From assembly GCF_003334855.1 (NCBI RefSeq), contig NZ_QOWE01000001.1:124001-188000 (forward strand): 64,000 nucleotides of DNA. Direction: 5' to 3'. A program made the translations under genes and the position numbers. Origin of the DNA: Larkinella punicea. GTDB taxonomy: Bacteria > Bacteroidota > Bacteroidia > Cytophagales > Spirosomataceae. Below the pieces are notes generated by a model, which worked only from the letters and a program-made list of their open reading frames with translations, ran no database searches and had not been told where the DNA came from. Positions 8,780 through 17,022 of this stretch are shown one piece after another (the first letter of the stretch is position 1; each line of letters opens with the position of its first letter).

Positions 8780-10216
8780 ATGACACGGATTACAGTAGCA
8801 AAGGGCGACGGCATCGGTCCCGAAATCATGGATGCCACGCTCGACATTATTCTGGCGGCAGGTGCGCAACTCGAACTGGATGAGATTCAGGTGGGCGAAC
8901 AGGTCTACCTGGCCGGTAATTCAGCCGGGATTGCCAAAGAATCGTGGGAAGTCATCCGGCGAAACAAGGTATTTTTGAAAGCGCCCATCACCACCCCGCA
9001 GGGCGGAGGGTACAAAAGCCTGAACGTCACCACCCGCAAATTTTTAGGTCTCTACGCCAATGTCCGGCCCTGCCTGAGTCTCCACCCCTACGTAAAAACC
9101 AAACACCCGCACATGGATCTGGTGATTGTGCGGGAAAACGAAGAAGATCTGTATGCCGGTATTGAGCACCAGCAAACCGACGAAGTGGTGCAATGCCTCA
9201 AGCTCATCAGCCGACCGGGTTGCGAAAAAATTATCCGGTATGCGTTCGAATACGCCCGTCAGTATGAGCGCAAAAAAGTAACCTGCTTCACGAAAGACAA
9301 CATTATGAAGCAAACGGATGGCTTGTTCCACCAGGTGTTCGACGAGATTGCCGCCGAATACCCCGACATCGAAAATGAACACTGGATTATTGATATTGGA
9401 GCCGCCAAGATGGCCGATACGCCCGAACTTTTCGATGTAATTGTCATGCCCAATTTATACGGCGATGTGCTTTCGGATGTAGCGGCTCAAATTGCGGGAT
9501 CGGTGGGGCTGGCCGGATCAGCGAACCTGGGTGAAGAATGCGCCATGTTTGAAGCCATTCACGGATCGGCTCCGCGCCGGGCCGGGCAAAATCTGGCCAA
9601 TCCGTCGGGGTTGCTTCAGGGCGCGGTCATGATGCTGATTCACATCGGGCAAACCGATGTGGCCGAAAAGGTGCAGAATGCCTGGCTTAAAACCATCGAA
9701 GACGGTATTCACACGTATGATCTCTACAAGGAAGGCATCAGCACGCAAAAAGTGGGCACAAAAGAATTTGCGCAGGCGGTTATTGCCAATCTGGGCCAGA
9801 AACCCTCGACCCTGAAAGCCGTTAATCTGGCCAATGGAACGCCGTTAAATCTGCCTAAATACCAGCGAAAACCGCCCGCCCGAAAAGAATTGGTAGGTGT
9901 CGATGTCTTTGTTCATTGGAATGGCACCAATCCAGACGAGCTTGCCCGGTTGCTGAAACCGCTGGAATCCGAAAAAACGACCCTTTCCATGATCACCAAC
10001 CGGGGCATCAAAGTATGGCCGGACGGCTTTTCGGAAACGTTTTGTACCGACCACTGGCGGTGTCGTTTCAAACCCGCAAAAGGCAACACCCTGGGTAAAC
10101 TGGATCTTATTTTCCTGCTGGTCAAAGCCGTCGAGAACAACATTGACACCATCAAGACGGAGAATCTGTACGATTTTAACGGAAAACCCGCCTTTTCGCT
10201 GGGGCAAGGCCAATAA
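8780..10216 (+). CDS. icd: Isocitrate dehydrogenase (NADP-type, long form)
   Basis: A 478-residue decarboxylating dehydrogenase of the isocitrate/isopropylmalate family, converting isocitrate to 2-oxoglutarate in the TCA cycle. The N terminus has the family start ITVAKGDGIGPEIMD. The substrate loop TTPQGGGYKSLNVTTRK and the family signature around NLYGDVLSDVAAQIAGS (with Asp residues for Mg2+) are present. About 140 extra C-terminal residues beyond the catalytic core match the long Thermus/Rickettsia-type enzymes rather than the 416-residue E. coli form. NADP preference is inferred from that subfamily. A LysR gene is divergent upstream and two small genes follow closely. Confidence 0.93.
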   Translation: MTRITVAKGDGIGPEIMDATLDIILAAGAQLELDEIQVGEQVYLAGNSAGIAKESWEVIRRNKVFLKAPITTPQGGGYKSLNVTTRKFLGLYANVRPCLSLHPYVKTKHPHMDLVIVRENEEDLYAGIEHQQTDEVVQCLKLISRPGCEKIIRYAFEYARQYERKKVTCFTKDNIMKQTDGLFHQVFDEIAAEYPDIENEHWIIDIGAAKMADTPELFDVIVMPNLYGDVLSDVAAQIAGSVGLAGSANLGEECAMFEAIHGSAPRRAGQNLANPSGLLQGAVMMLIHIGQTDVAEKVQNAWLKTIEDGIHTYDLYKEGISTQKVGTKEFAQAVIANLGQKPSTLKAVNLANGTPLNLPKYQRKPPARKELVGVDVFVHWNGTNPDELARLLKPLESEKTTLSMITNRGIKVWPDGFSETFCTDHWRCRFKPAKGNTLGKLDLIFLLVKAVENNIDTIKTENLYDFNGKPAFSLGQGQ

Positions 10217-10240
10217 CTCATCAAATTCGCTCAAATCATC

Positions 10241-10489
10241 ATGGAAATGCAGCTCATTCAGGGTCAGTTTTCGGCTCAGGATTCCATTCAACTCCTCACG
10301 GAGATGGTGCATGTTAAAATCAAATACCACGAAAGTAAGATCGGCAGCAACAGCAGCGAGGAAGACGTCAAAATGCGGGAAAAGCGGATCAAAACCTTGC
10401 AGAAAGATCTCTTTGACCTTCGGCAGGCCATTCAATCCAGCAGCGGGCCGGTTTCGATTGATTCAGTTCTAACGATCAGGCTATCATGA
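10241..10489 (+). CDS. Small conserved-looking protein of unknown function
   Basis: An 82-residue soluble protein with an amphipathic, heptad-like middle (HVKIKYHES then MREKRIKTLQKDL), suggesting a helical hairpin. It starts 24 bases after the isocitrate dehydrogenase stop. Its stop overlaps the next start (ATGA), which supports translation of both. No known domain is recognised. Similar small proteins occur in many Bacteroidota from memory, but no function can be assigned. Confidence 0.65.
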   Translation: MEMQLIQGQFSAQDSIQLLTEMVHVKIKYHESKIGSNSSEEDVKMREKRIKTLQKDLFDLRQAIQSSSGPVSIDSVLTIRLS

Positions 10490-10695
10490 AAAAGCTCATG
10501 CACAATGCCCGGATGCTGAGTACCCGGCTCGAGTCCCGCTTACCGGTTTTACCGATCATGTTCCAGTTCAGTGTGTCAGTAGCCTGTCTGGTGGCGGCTT
10601 TCGTGATCCGGGACGATGTTTTGGCGAGTGAAGTCGTCAAAGTGCTGTCGATTATATGCAGCGCAAACCTGCTGCGAAGTCTGACGACTCACTAA
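10486..10695 (+). CDS. Small membrane-associated protein of unknown function
   Basis: A 69-residue protein overlapping the previous gene by four bases (ATGA), so likely translationally coupled. A basic N terminus is followed by one hydrophobic segment around residues 21-43 (LPIMFQFSVSVACLVAAFVI), consistent with a single transmembrane helix. A hairpin terminator follows. No family is recognised. Confidence 0.55.
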   Translation: MKKLMHNARMLSTRLESRLPVLPIMFQFSVSVACLVAAFVIRDDVLASEVVKVLSIICSANLLRSLTTH

Positions 10696-10709
10696 ACTTT
10701 TGACCAGTC

Positions 10710-10741
10710 TGCCGACCCGGTTGCGTTTTACCGGGTCGGCA
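10710..10741. terminator. Bidirectional terminator hairpin
   Basis: A 12-bp GC-rich perfect stem (TGCCGACCCGGT with ACCGGGTCGGCA) and an 8-base loop lie between a plus-strand gene ending at 10695 and a minus-strand gene ending at 10759. There is no strong T-tract on either side, so termination efficiency is uncertain. Confidence 0.6.
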
Positions 10742-10758
10742 ACCTCTGGCAACATGGG

Positions 10759-11442
10759 TTATGGCAACGCTTTAATTTTCATGTTCTTGAAGTAAATCGG
10801 CGCTCCGGCGTGTTTGCCCTGAAAACCAACATACCCTTCATTCGGCAGCGTGGCCCAGGGCTTGTTGAGCCAGTTCGGAATTTCCGACCCGTCGGGGTTG
10901 GTCTTGCCGGAGGTCCACAGGCTCATGTCGATCTGGTTGATAAGCTGACCGTTCAGCAAAACCGTGATGTTTTTCCCCTGGCAGGTGATCGTGTAGCGGT
11001 TCCACTCGCCCGCCGATTTGACCACCTTGGGCAGCATGGCGGGTTTGTGGCCGAAAAACGCTCCGCATTGCCACGACGCCGGGGCTTTCGACCACTGTTC
11101 GCTATAGTCGTCGGCAATTTGGATCTCCACCGAGTTCGGAATAAAATTGGCGGTATCGCTGCAATACACGAAAACCCCGCTGTTGGTGCCGGGCGCGTTC
11201 TTGAATTCCAGGTCCAGCACGAAATTTTTATACGTTTTTTTGGTCCAGATCGGGATGTCTTCCGTGGCCGTCAAAACGCCGTTTTCAACGCTCCAGATGC
11301 CTTTTGGAAAACCGGCGTCGGACAAATCGGCGGCAAAAAGCGGTTGCCAGTCGTTCCCGGACGTATCGGGATGTTTCGGCGCGGTTTGGGCAACGGCCAG
11401 CCCGGTTAGCAAACAGCAAATCAGTACTAGAATTTTGTTCAT
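10759..11442 (-). CDS. DUF1080 (3-keto-disaccharide hydrolase family) exported protein
   Basis: A 227-residue protein with a signal peptide (MNKILVLICCLLTGLAVAQ); the start was chosen to put this at the N terminus, although the frame is open to 11517. The rest is a concanavalin-like DUF1080 domain: the WQPLFAADLSD opening, the internal FVLDLEFKN strand, NSGVFVYC, and GYVGFQGKH near the end are typical. Some DUF1080 members hydrolyse 3-keto-glucosides or bind glycans. It probably acts in the periplasm and lies at the far end of the polysaccharide utilisation locus. Confidence 0.85.
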   Translation of the reverse strand: MNKILVLICCLLTGLAVAQTAPKHPDTSGNDWQPLFAADLSDAGFPKGIWSVENGVLTATEDIPIWTKKTYKNFVLDLEFKNAPGTNSGVFVYCSDTANFIPNSVEIQIADDYSEQWSKAPASWQCGAFFGHKPAMLPKVVKSAGEWNRYTITCQGKNITVLLNGQLINQIDMSLWTSGKTNPDGSEIPNWLNKPWATLPNEGYVGFQGKHAGAPIYFKNMKIKALP

Positions 11443-11601
11443 GGAATTGGTTGGTTTCAAACTCGATTTAGCGACCCGAAGTTGAGGGTCTTTTTTGAAA
11501 AAGAAAAGTTTTATCAAACCATCCGGGCGTTCCGGCGTGAATTATGAACGAATCAATGTTCGAAAACAGGGACATGAACCTGAAGATTTCGTATTTCTTT
11601 T

Positions 11602-13389
11602 TTACCGGGGACCAATGACCTCACTGACCGTTGATACGCCGTTTTCATTGAACGACTCGATGGCGAAATAATACGGCACACCCACATTCAACGCCCTCAA
11701 CTCCAGTTTATTCGGTTGATCATCCCAGATTTGATAGGTCTGGTACAGCTTGTCTCTGGCAATGCCCCACAGAATGTTGTAGCCCACCGCGCCGGGCACT
11801 TTCTCCCAGACAATATCGGCATTTCGCTGGTCTTTCTGCCGGATAGCCGATAGTTTTACGGGCGTCGCCGGGGCTTTCCCCAACCCGTTTCCAAAAACCC
11901 GAAAACCGTTGATGGCCACGTAGGGACCCGCCGTGTAGACGTGTTCATACCGCACATACCGCCCGCGCACCGGACGGGGCAGTTCCACATACGCACAGGC
12001 GCGGTCGCGTTTGGGCTCCGACGTCAGATCGGCAATTTTGTCCCACTTCTTTCCATCTTTCGACGCATATAGCCGAAACTGGGTATAAACCGTTGAATCA
12101 CTGTCGAAAATGGTGTTTTTGTAATCAACATAATTGACCTGCACCGCCCGAATGTCGTGGTCGGCGCCGAGGTCGGTGGTCAGGGTTTCGCCGGGTTTGT
12201 TTTGGGTCGGCACCCAGAACGTCCGGGGGTTTTCGTCCACCGTCAATTCCGCGCGCAGGGTATCCAGTGTCGAGGAAGCCGTGACCGGTTTTTTGTAATT
12301 CAGCAACATCCAGCCCGTAAAGAGCGCATTGCTATCTTCCCATTTTTGGGTGGAAAGATGGTGCGGAAAGTCCCCAAACCGAGTGTTGGCGTAAAGCTGG
12401 TCGTCTTTGTCAAAACCGGCGGGGTGCATCACAATCCGTCGTTCCATACCCCAGACAATACCCAGCCAGGTGGTGCCAGTATTCCAGTAGTTACCAAAAT
12501 TGTCCTGAAAGGTGTTTCCGTGGCCGGTGCCGGTGGCGTAGCCCCCCGGTTTGTAGGCAATGGGATTGTAGGGCGCGTATTCAAACGGCCCCAGCGGATC
12601 TTTGCCGACGTAGGTGCCGTTGGCGTACACGTTGTATTCGGTTCCGGGCGCTCCGTATTGCAGGTAATATTTGCCGTTGTGTTTGGTCATCCAGGCTCCT
12701 TCCGTAAACGGTTTGATGGGGTCGGAATGGTTCGGGCCGAAACGCTCCCAGCCGTGTTGCCAGGGGTCGAGCCAGAGCATGGGCTGGTAGGCTTTCGACG
12801 GTTCCGGGTTCATGTAGGTCAGCCGACGGCGGTGGTCGAGTTCGGCGCCAAAAATGGGGTAAACGTTCGAAGAACCCCAATACATAAACCACTTGTCGGT
12901 ATCCGGATCGTGGAAGAGAGCCGGGTCCCAGGGGCCAATGTCTTTGGGCAGGCGCGGTAGCCAGCGGTTGTAGAACTTGAGCTTGCCTTTTTCGGGTTCG
13001 GTCGAATAAAAAATGGGGCGTTGCTCGAACGTCGACTGGAACAGAAACAGCGTATCGCGCACCGACAGGGCCGCCGGTGCGCACATGTCTTCCATCGGCC
13101 ATTTATCAGGCACAACGTATTGCCAACTGACCAGATCCTTTGATTTCCACCAGCCCCCGGAAATGGTGACGAACAGAAAGAACTCGCCCGGTTTGTTGCC
13201 CACTTTGTGGTTGATAATGACGGGATCGGCCCCGGAACGGTACGAAATCCGTTCGTTCAACTGCTCAAAATTATACCGGTAACTGATGTCCATCGGGTTG
13301 CAGTAGGTTCGTTGCTGAGCCAGGCCGGAGGCTCCGGCGAACAAAAGAAGAGAAAGCTGCAAGACCTTTTTCAAAACGTTTTTTTTCAT
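11602..13389 (-). CDS. GH43-like exported glycoside hydrolase with F5/8 C (CBM32) and Fn3-like modules
   Basis: A 595-residue secreted protein. The start at 13389 is favoured because AGGAGAG lies just upstream and MKKNVLKKVLQLSLLLFAG forms a clean signal peptide. Residues ~25-370 form a five-bladed-propeller glycosidase related to GH43 (SGADPVII, IGPWDPALFHDPDTDKW and TEGAWMTKHNGKYYLQYG motifs with conserved acids). Residues ~385-500 resemble a discoidin/F5-8 type C carbohydrate-binding module (GRYVRYEHV). The last ~90 residues are fibronectin-III-like (GYNILWG, LNVGVPYYFAIESFNENG). The exact substrate is unknown; GH43 enzymes often release arabinose, xylose or galactose. Confidence 0.85.
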   Translation of the reverse strand: MKKNVLKKVLQLSLLLFAGASGLAQQRTYCNPMDISYRYNFEQLNERISYRSGADPVIINHKVGNKPGEFFLFVTISGGWWKSKDLVSWQYVVPDKWPMEDMCAPAALSVRDTLFLFQSTFEQRPIFYSTEPEKGKLKFYNRWLPRLPKDIGPWDPALFHDPDTDKWFMYWGSSNVYPIFGAELDHRRRLTYMNPEPSKAYQPMLWLDPWQHGWERFGPNHSDPIKPFTEGAWMTKHNGKYYLQYGAPGTEYNVYANGTYVGKDPLGPFEYAPYNPIAYKPGGYATGTGHGNTFQDNFGNYWNTGTTWLGIVWGMERRIVMHPAGFDKDDQLYANTRFGDFPHHLSTQKWEDSNALFTGWMLLNYKKPVTASSTLDTLRAELTVDENPRTFWVPTQNKPGETLTTDLGADHDIRAVQVNYVDYKNTIFDSDSTVYTQFRLYASKDGKKWDKIADLTSEPKRDRACAYVELPRPVRGRYVRYEHVYTAGPYVAINGFRVFGNGLGKAPATPVKLSAIRQKDQRNADIVWEKVPGAVGYNILWGIARDKLYQTYQIWDDQPNKLELRALNVGVPYYFAIESFNENGVSTVSEVIGPR

Positions 13390-13755
13390 AACTCTCCTGT
13401 TTTCGATAACCAATTCACCCGCCAGTAGACGCCTTTTCTCCACTTGTAAGTACGGGACAAAAAATCGTTTCGATTTCGGGATGCTGGAAAATAGTTTTCA
13501 AAAAAACACCTGTTTGCGTTACATGCCAATCGGATCATTTACCCGGATTTACTTTAAACAAAATCAGCAACTTAGCGGTTTTAATAGACATAAAAAATAC
13601 GTTGACCAGAGCGTCGGCTCAGCGGTTTTTTCGGGATTATCAACTTATTTCCTCCGATTCATAAGAGGATATTTTTTCGGCAACTGTCTTTTAGAAAGAC
13701 TACGGTGGGTGAACCATCATCTCCTGACAGCCGTAGCGCATACCCTGTTTCTGTT
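13390..13755. other. Intergenic region between divergent GH43-like and sensor kinase genes
   Basis: These 366 bases separate two divergent genes and should hold both promoters. The stretch is AT-rich around 13540-13620. I see no convincing TAnnTTTG element, operator, repeat or small gene. A short open frame on the plus strand here overlaps the kinase and lacks features of a real gene. Confidence 0.5.
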
Positions 13756-15450
13756 ATGTACGAACTCACTAAAGTTTCGCTGGATGATGAGCAGGATCTA
13801 ATTCTTGCGCATAAACGCACGTTGAAACTGGGCGAACTGGCGGGGCTTTCGCTGGTGGTCCAAACGACTTTTGCAACGGCGGTTCTGGAAGTTTCCCGCG
13901 ATGCCCTCCAACATGGCAGTGATGTGTCTCTAACGCTCGGGATTGTGACCCCAAACGGCTCCAGAGCCCGGATTATGGCCAAAATCATTGACAGCCGCAT
14001 TCCGATTACCGGACAAAAAAATGAACGGATCGAGGTGGCCAGCCGCCTGGTAGACGAGGTTCAGATTTCCAAATCCGAAAAAGGATCGGAAGTACGGCTC
14101 AGTATTCCGGTTTTAGCCGATCAGTGCGTCAATGAAACCAACGTGGCCCTTTGGAAGCACCACTTCAACACCGAGCCGACCGAACTGGTAGCCGATGAAA
14201 TCAAACGAAAAAATAACCAGCTACAGGAACTGGCCGAGCGGCTTCGCACGTCGGAACGGCAGTATCAGGTGCTGAGCGATTCGTTGCCGCTCATGATTTT
14301 TACGGCCACGGCAAAAGGCAAACTCCTGTATGCCAACGAATGGTTGCGAAAATACACCGGCGAATCGGTGGCCCAGTTGAATAAAACGAAATGGGAGACG
14401 GTTCTGTATGAAGATGACGCAGCCGTGTGGTGGGAAAAATGGGCCGAAACCGCTTCGGTCGACCACGCGTTCCAGATCGAAATCCGAATCCGGAATGCCG
14501 AAACTGGTGCTTACGTCTGGCACCGGATGACCGCCACCGCGCTGCTGGATGAGAAGAAGGAAGTGGTATACTGGAGCGGTTTTCTGGTGGATATTCAGGC
14601 CCAGAGAATGGTGGAACGAACCCTGCAGGACAACCGCGAACTGACCGAAACCAAGCAGAAACTGGAACAATACCAGCACGAACTGAAACTGAACATTGGC
14701 GAACTAAACCGCAGCAACCAGGAACTGGCCGAATTTGCCTACATTGCTTCCCATGATTTGCAGGAACCGTTACGGAAAATTCAGTCCTTTGGAACGCTGC
14801 TCGTCGAACAGTTTGCCAATGAGCTAAACCCAACGGCCCAGGATTTGATTCAGCGGATGCACCACGCAGCCGAACGCATGCACGTTCTGATCAAGGATAT
14901 TTTGGCCTATTCGCGGCTAAACACCCACCACCAGCCCTTTCGACAGGTCGACCTCAATGCGCTGATCCAAGAGGTGTTAGGCGATTTGGAACTAACCATT
15001 CGTGAAAAAAAGACGCAGGTTTTTGTTGACTTTTTGCCCACTATCTACGGCAATCCGCTGCAACTGCGGCAACTGTTCCAGAACCTCCTCTCGAATGCCC
15101 TGAAATTCATCGCACCCGATCGCCCTCCACAGGTACGGATTTCCGCCCGGGACGTTACCATTTTCGACATTCCGGTTCCAATGCGGCAACGGGAACCGTC
15201 GTACCTGGCCATCAGCGTGGAAGACAACGGCATCGGTTTCGACGAACGGTATCACAACCGGATTTTCCAGCTTTTCCAACGGCTGCACGGCAAAGACTTA
15301 TATGCCGGCACGGGCATCGGCCTGACCATTTGCAAGAAAGTGGCCGAAATGCACGGCGGCACCATCGCGGCCCAGTCGCAACCCGGTCAGGGAGCCACAT
15401 TTACGGTATTTCTGCCCCAAAGTGTGGCGGTGTCTGTTCCGGCCAAATGA
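13756..15450 (+). CDS. PAS-domain sensor histidine kinase with an N-terminal RsbT-like ATPase domain
   Basis: A 564-residue cytoplasmic kinase without transmembrane segments; ATG at 13756 is preferred to the upstream GTG at 13705. Residues ~1-130 resemble the anti-sigma/RsbT GHKL ATPase fold: TAVLEVSRDALQHG mimics the N-box, with Asp in place of the usual Asn. A PAS domain follows (~185-300; QYQVLSDSLPLMIFTA), then a coiled coil. The HisKA phosphoacceptor is in IASHDLQEPLRKIQSF, and an HATPase_c domain has NLLSNALKF, VEDNGIGF and GTGIGLTIC. No receiver domain or response regulator is adjacent. It ends five bases from the convergent sulfatase, inside a polysaccharide locus, and may sense locus-related signals. 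Confidence 0.9.
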   Translation: MYELTKVSLDDEQDLILAHKRTLKLGELAGLSLVVQTTFATAVLEVSRDALQHGSDVSLTLGIVTPNGSRARIMAKIIDSRIPITGQKNERIEVASRLVDEVQISKSEKGSEVRLSIPVLADQCVNETNVALWKHHFNTEPTELVADEIKRKNNQLQELAERLRTSERQYQVLSDSLPLMIFTATAKGKLLYANEWLRKYTGESVAQLNKTKWETVLYEDDAAVWWEKWAETASVDHAFQIEIRIRNAETGAYVWHRMTATALLDEKKEVVYWSGFLVDIQAQRMVERTLQDNRELTETKQKLEQYQHELKLNIGELNRSNQELAEFAYIASHDLQEPLRKIQSFGTLLVEQFANELNPTAQDLIQRMHHAAERMHVLIKDILAYSRLNTHHQPFRQVDLNALIQEVLGDLELTIREKKTQVFVDFLPTIYGNPLQLRQLFQNLLSNALKFIAPDRPPQVRISARDVTIFDIPVPMRQREPSYLAISVEDNGIGFDERYHNRIFQLFQRLHGKDLYAGTGIGLTICKKVAEMHGGTIAAQSQPGQGATFTVFLPQSVAVSVPAK

Positions 15451-15455
15451 ACTCC

Positions 15456-16985
15456 TCAACGCGAAACCCGCGTTTTGCTTTGCCGGATTTTGACCAGCAA
15501 GTCCGTTAACTCCCGCACTTTTTCGGGATTCTGCTGGTAAAGGTCAGTGGTCTCCGCACCATCCGTTGCCAGATTGTAAAGCTGCCCTTTAGGCCCCTGC
15601 TCCGGAGCTTTGATCTGTCTGGGTTCCGTAAAACCGCCCGAACCCAGCCCTTCGATCAGTTTCCAGTCGCCTTTTCGAATCGCAAAAAAACCGATGGATG
15701 AACTGTGCACCACGGCGGGTTGATCGGCAACCTGGCTGGTTTTTCCCAGCAACACGGGCAAAATGCTGTAGCTGTCTTCGGGCATGGCAGTACGGTTTTT
15801 CAGTCCAAGCACGTCATTACAGGTCGCCATCAGGTTGGTTAAAGTCGTGGTTGCCGCACTGGTCGTTCCCGGTTTTACGTGGCCCGGCCAGCGAACGATA
15901 AACGGAATGCGGTGGCCACCTTCAAACGCGTCGCCTTTCATGCCCCGGAATCCACCAGCCGCTTTGTGGTTGAACTGCTTCACAAAATTTTCCCGCCAGT
16001 AAGGGCCGTTATCGCTCGCAAACATAACGATCGTATTGTCAGCAAGTCCCGATTCGGCCAGGGTTCGCAGAACCTCTCCGACGGCGGCATCGACCTGCTG
16101 AACAAAATCGCCGTATTCCCCGGCTTTCGACTTCCCGGTATAGTCGCCAGTTGGCACCCAGGGCGTGTGCGGAGCAGCCAGTGGAAGATACAGAAAGAAC
16201 GGTTTTTGCGTCGATTGCTTTTTCAGAAAATCCACAGCTTTAGACACAAACGTGGGCAGTACGCCATAGAAATCGAATGAGGGAGCCTTCTTGCCTTCGC
16301 GCCAGAACGGGCCGGTATAGCCAGTTTCCAGCTTATTACCGTCGGTGTAACCCGTCGGCAAGTCGGTGAGCTTCTGGTTTTCAAGGTAACAATAGGGCGG
16401 CATATCGAGCGAAGCAGGCAGGATGTAGGAATAGTCGAAGCCGACGGTTTTCGGCCCCTGCGCCGGTTCCCGCGAAAAATCAATATCACCGGGATTCATC
16501 TCGGTTTTGATCCCGTATCCTTCCGCCGTCAAAACCGCTTCACGGCCTTTTTGCACTTCCCAATCCAGCCCCAAATGCCATTTGCCAACAACCGCCGTTT
16601 GATACCCCTGGCTTTTCAACAACGAAGCCACCGTTGGGCGATCGGCTTCGATCAGCGTCCGGCTGTACCCCCGCAACACCCCGACCGGCAGACGGCTCCG
16701 CCAGGGATAGCGACCGGTCAGCAAACCGTAGCGCGTGGGCGTGCAAACCGATGAGGGCGAATGCGCATCCGTAAACCGCATGCCCTCCGACGCCAGTTTG
16801 TCGATATGGGGCGTCTTGATCTGCCCTTCCGGATTATACACCGACACGTCGCCATACCCCAGATCATCCGCCAGAATGTAGACGATGTTGGGCGGCTGTT
16901 TTTTGTCGGGTTGTGATGGATTCATGCCGATTAAAAAACCGGCCATCCCACAAATTAATACGCCTAAACTGAAAAATCTGATCAT
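15456..16985 (-). CDS. Exported arylsulfatase-type sulfatase
   Basis: A 509-residue type I sulfatase. The signature SSVCTPTRYGLLTGR carries the C-x-P-x-R motif: Cys81 would be converted to formylglycine by an anaerobic-type or FGE maturase encoded elsewhere. The metal-binding DDLGYGD motif (Asp40, Asp41) and the late DNGPYWRENF segment complete the active site. A hydrophobic N terminus (LGVLICGMAGFLIGM) indicates export. It hydrolyses sulfate esters, probably on the glycan targeted by this locus. It lies 37 bases downstream of a GH27 gene on the same strand, consistent with one operon. Confidence 0.92.
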   Translation of the reverse strand: MIRFFSLGVLICGMAGFLIGMNPSQPDKKQPPNIVYILADDLGYGDVSVYNPEGQIKTPHIDKLASEGMRFTDAHSPSSVCTPTRYGLLTGRYPWRSRLPVGVLRGYSRTLIEADRPTVASLLKSQGYQTAVVGKWHLGLDWEVQKGREAVLTAEGYGIKTEMNPGDIDFSREPAQGPKTVGFDYSYILPASLDMPPYCYLENQKLTDLPTGYTDGNKLETGYTGPFWREGKKAPSFDFYGVLPTFVSKAVDFLKKQSTQKPFFLYLPLAAPHTPWVPTGDYTGKSKAGEYGDFVQQVDAAVGEVLRTLAESGLADNTIVMFASDNGPYWRENFVKQFNHKAAGGFRGMKGDAFEGGHRIPFIVRWPGHVKPGTTSAATTTLTNLMATCNDVLGLKNRTAMPEDSYSILPVLLGKTSQVADQPAVVHSSSIGFFAIRKGDWKLIEGLGSGGFTEPRQIKAPEQGPKGQLYNLATDGAETTDLYQQNPEKVRELTDLLVKIRQSKTRVSR

Positions 16986-17022
16986 TTTCTAAATGCTTAA
17001 GGGATGGGAACACGGATTAATT

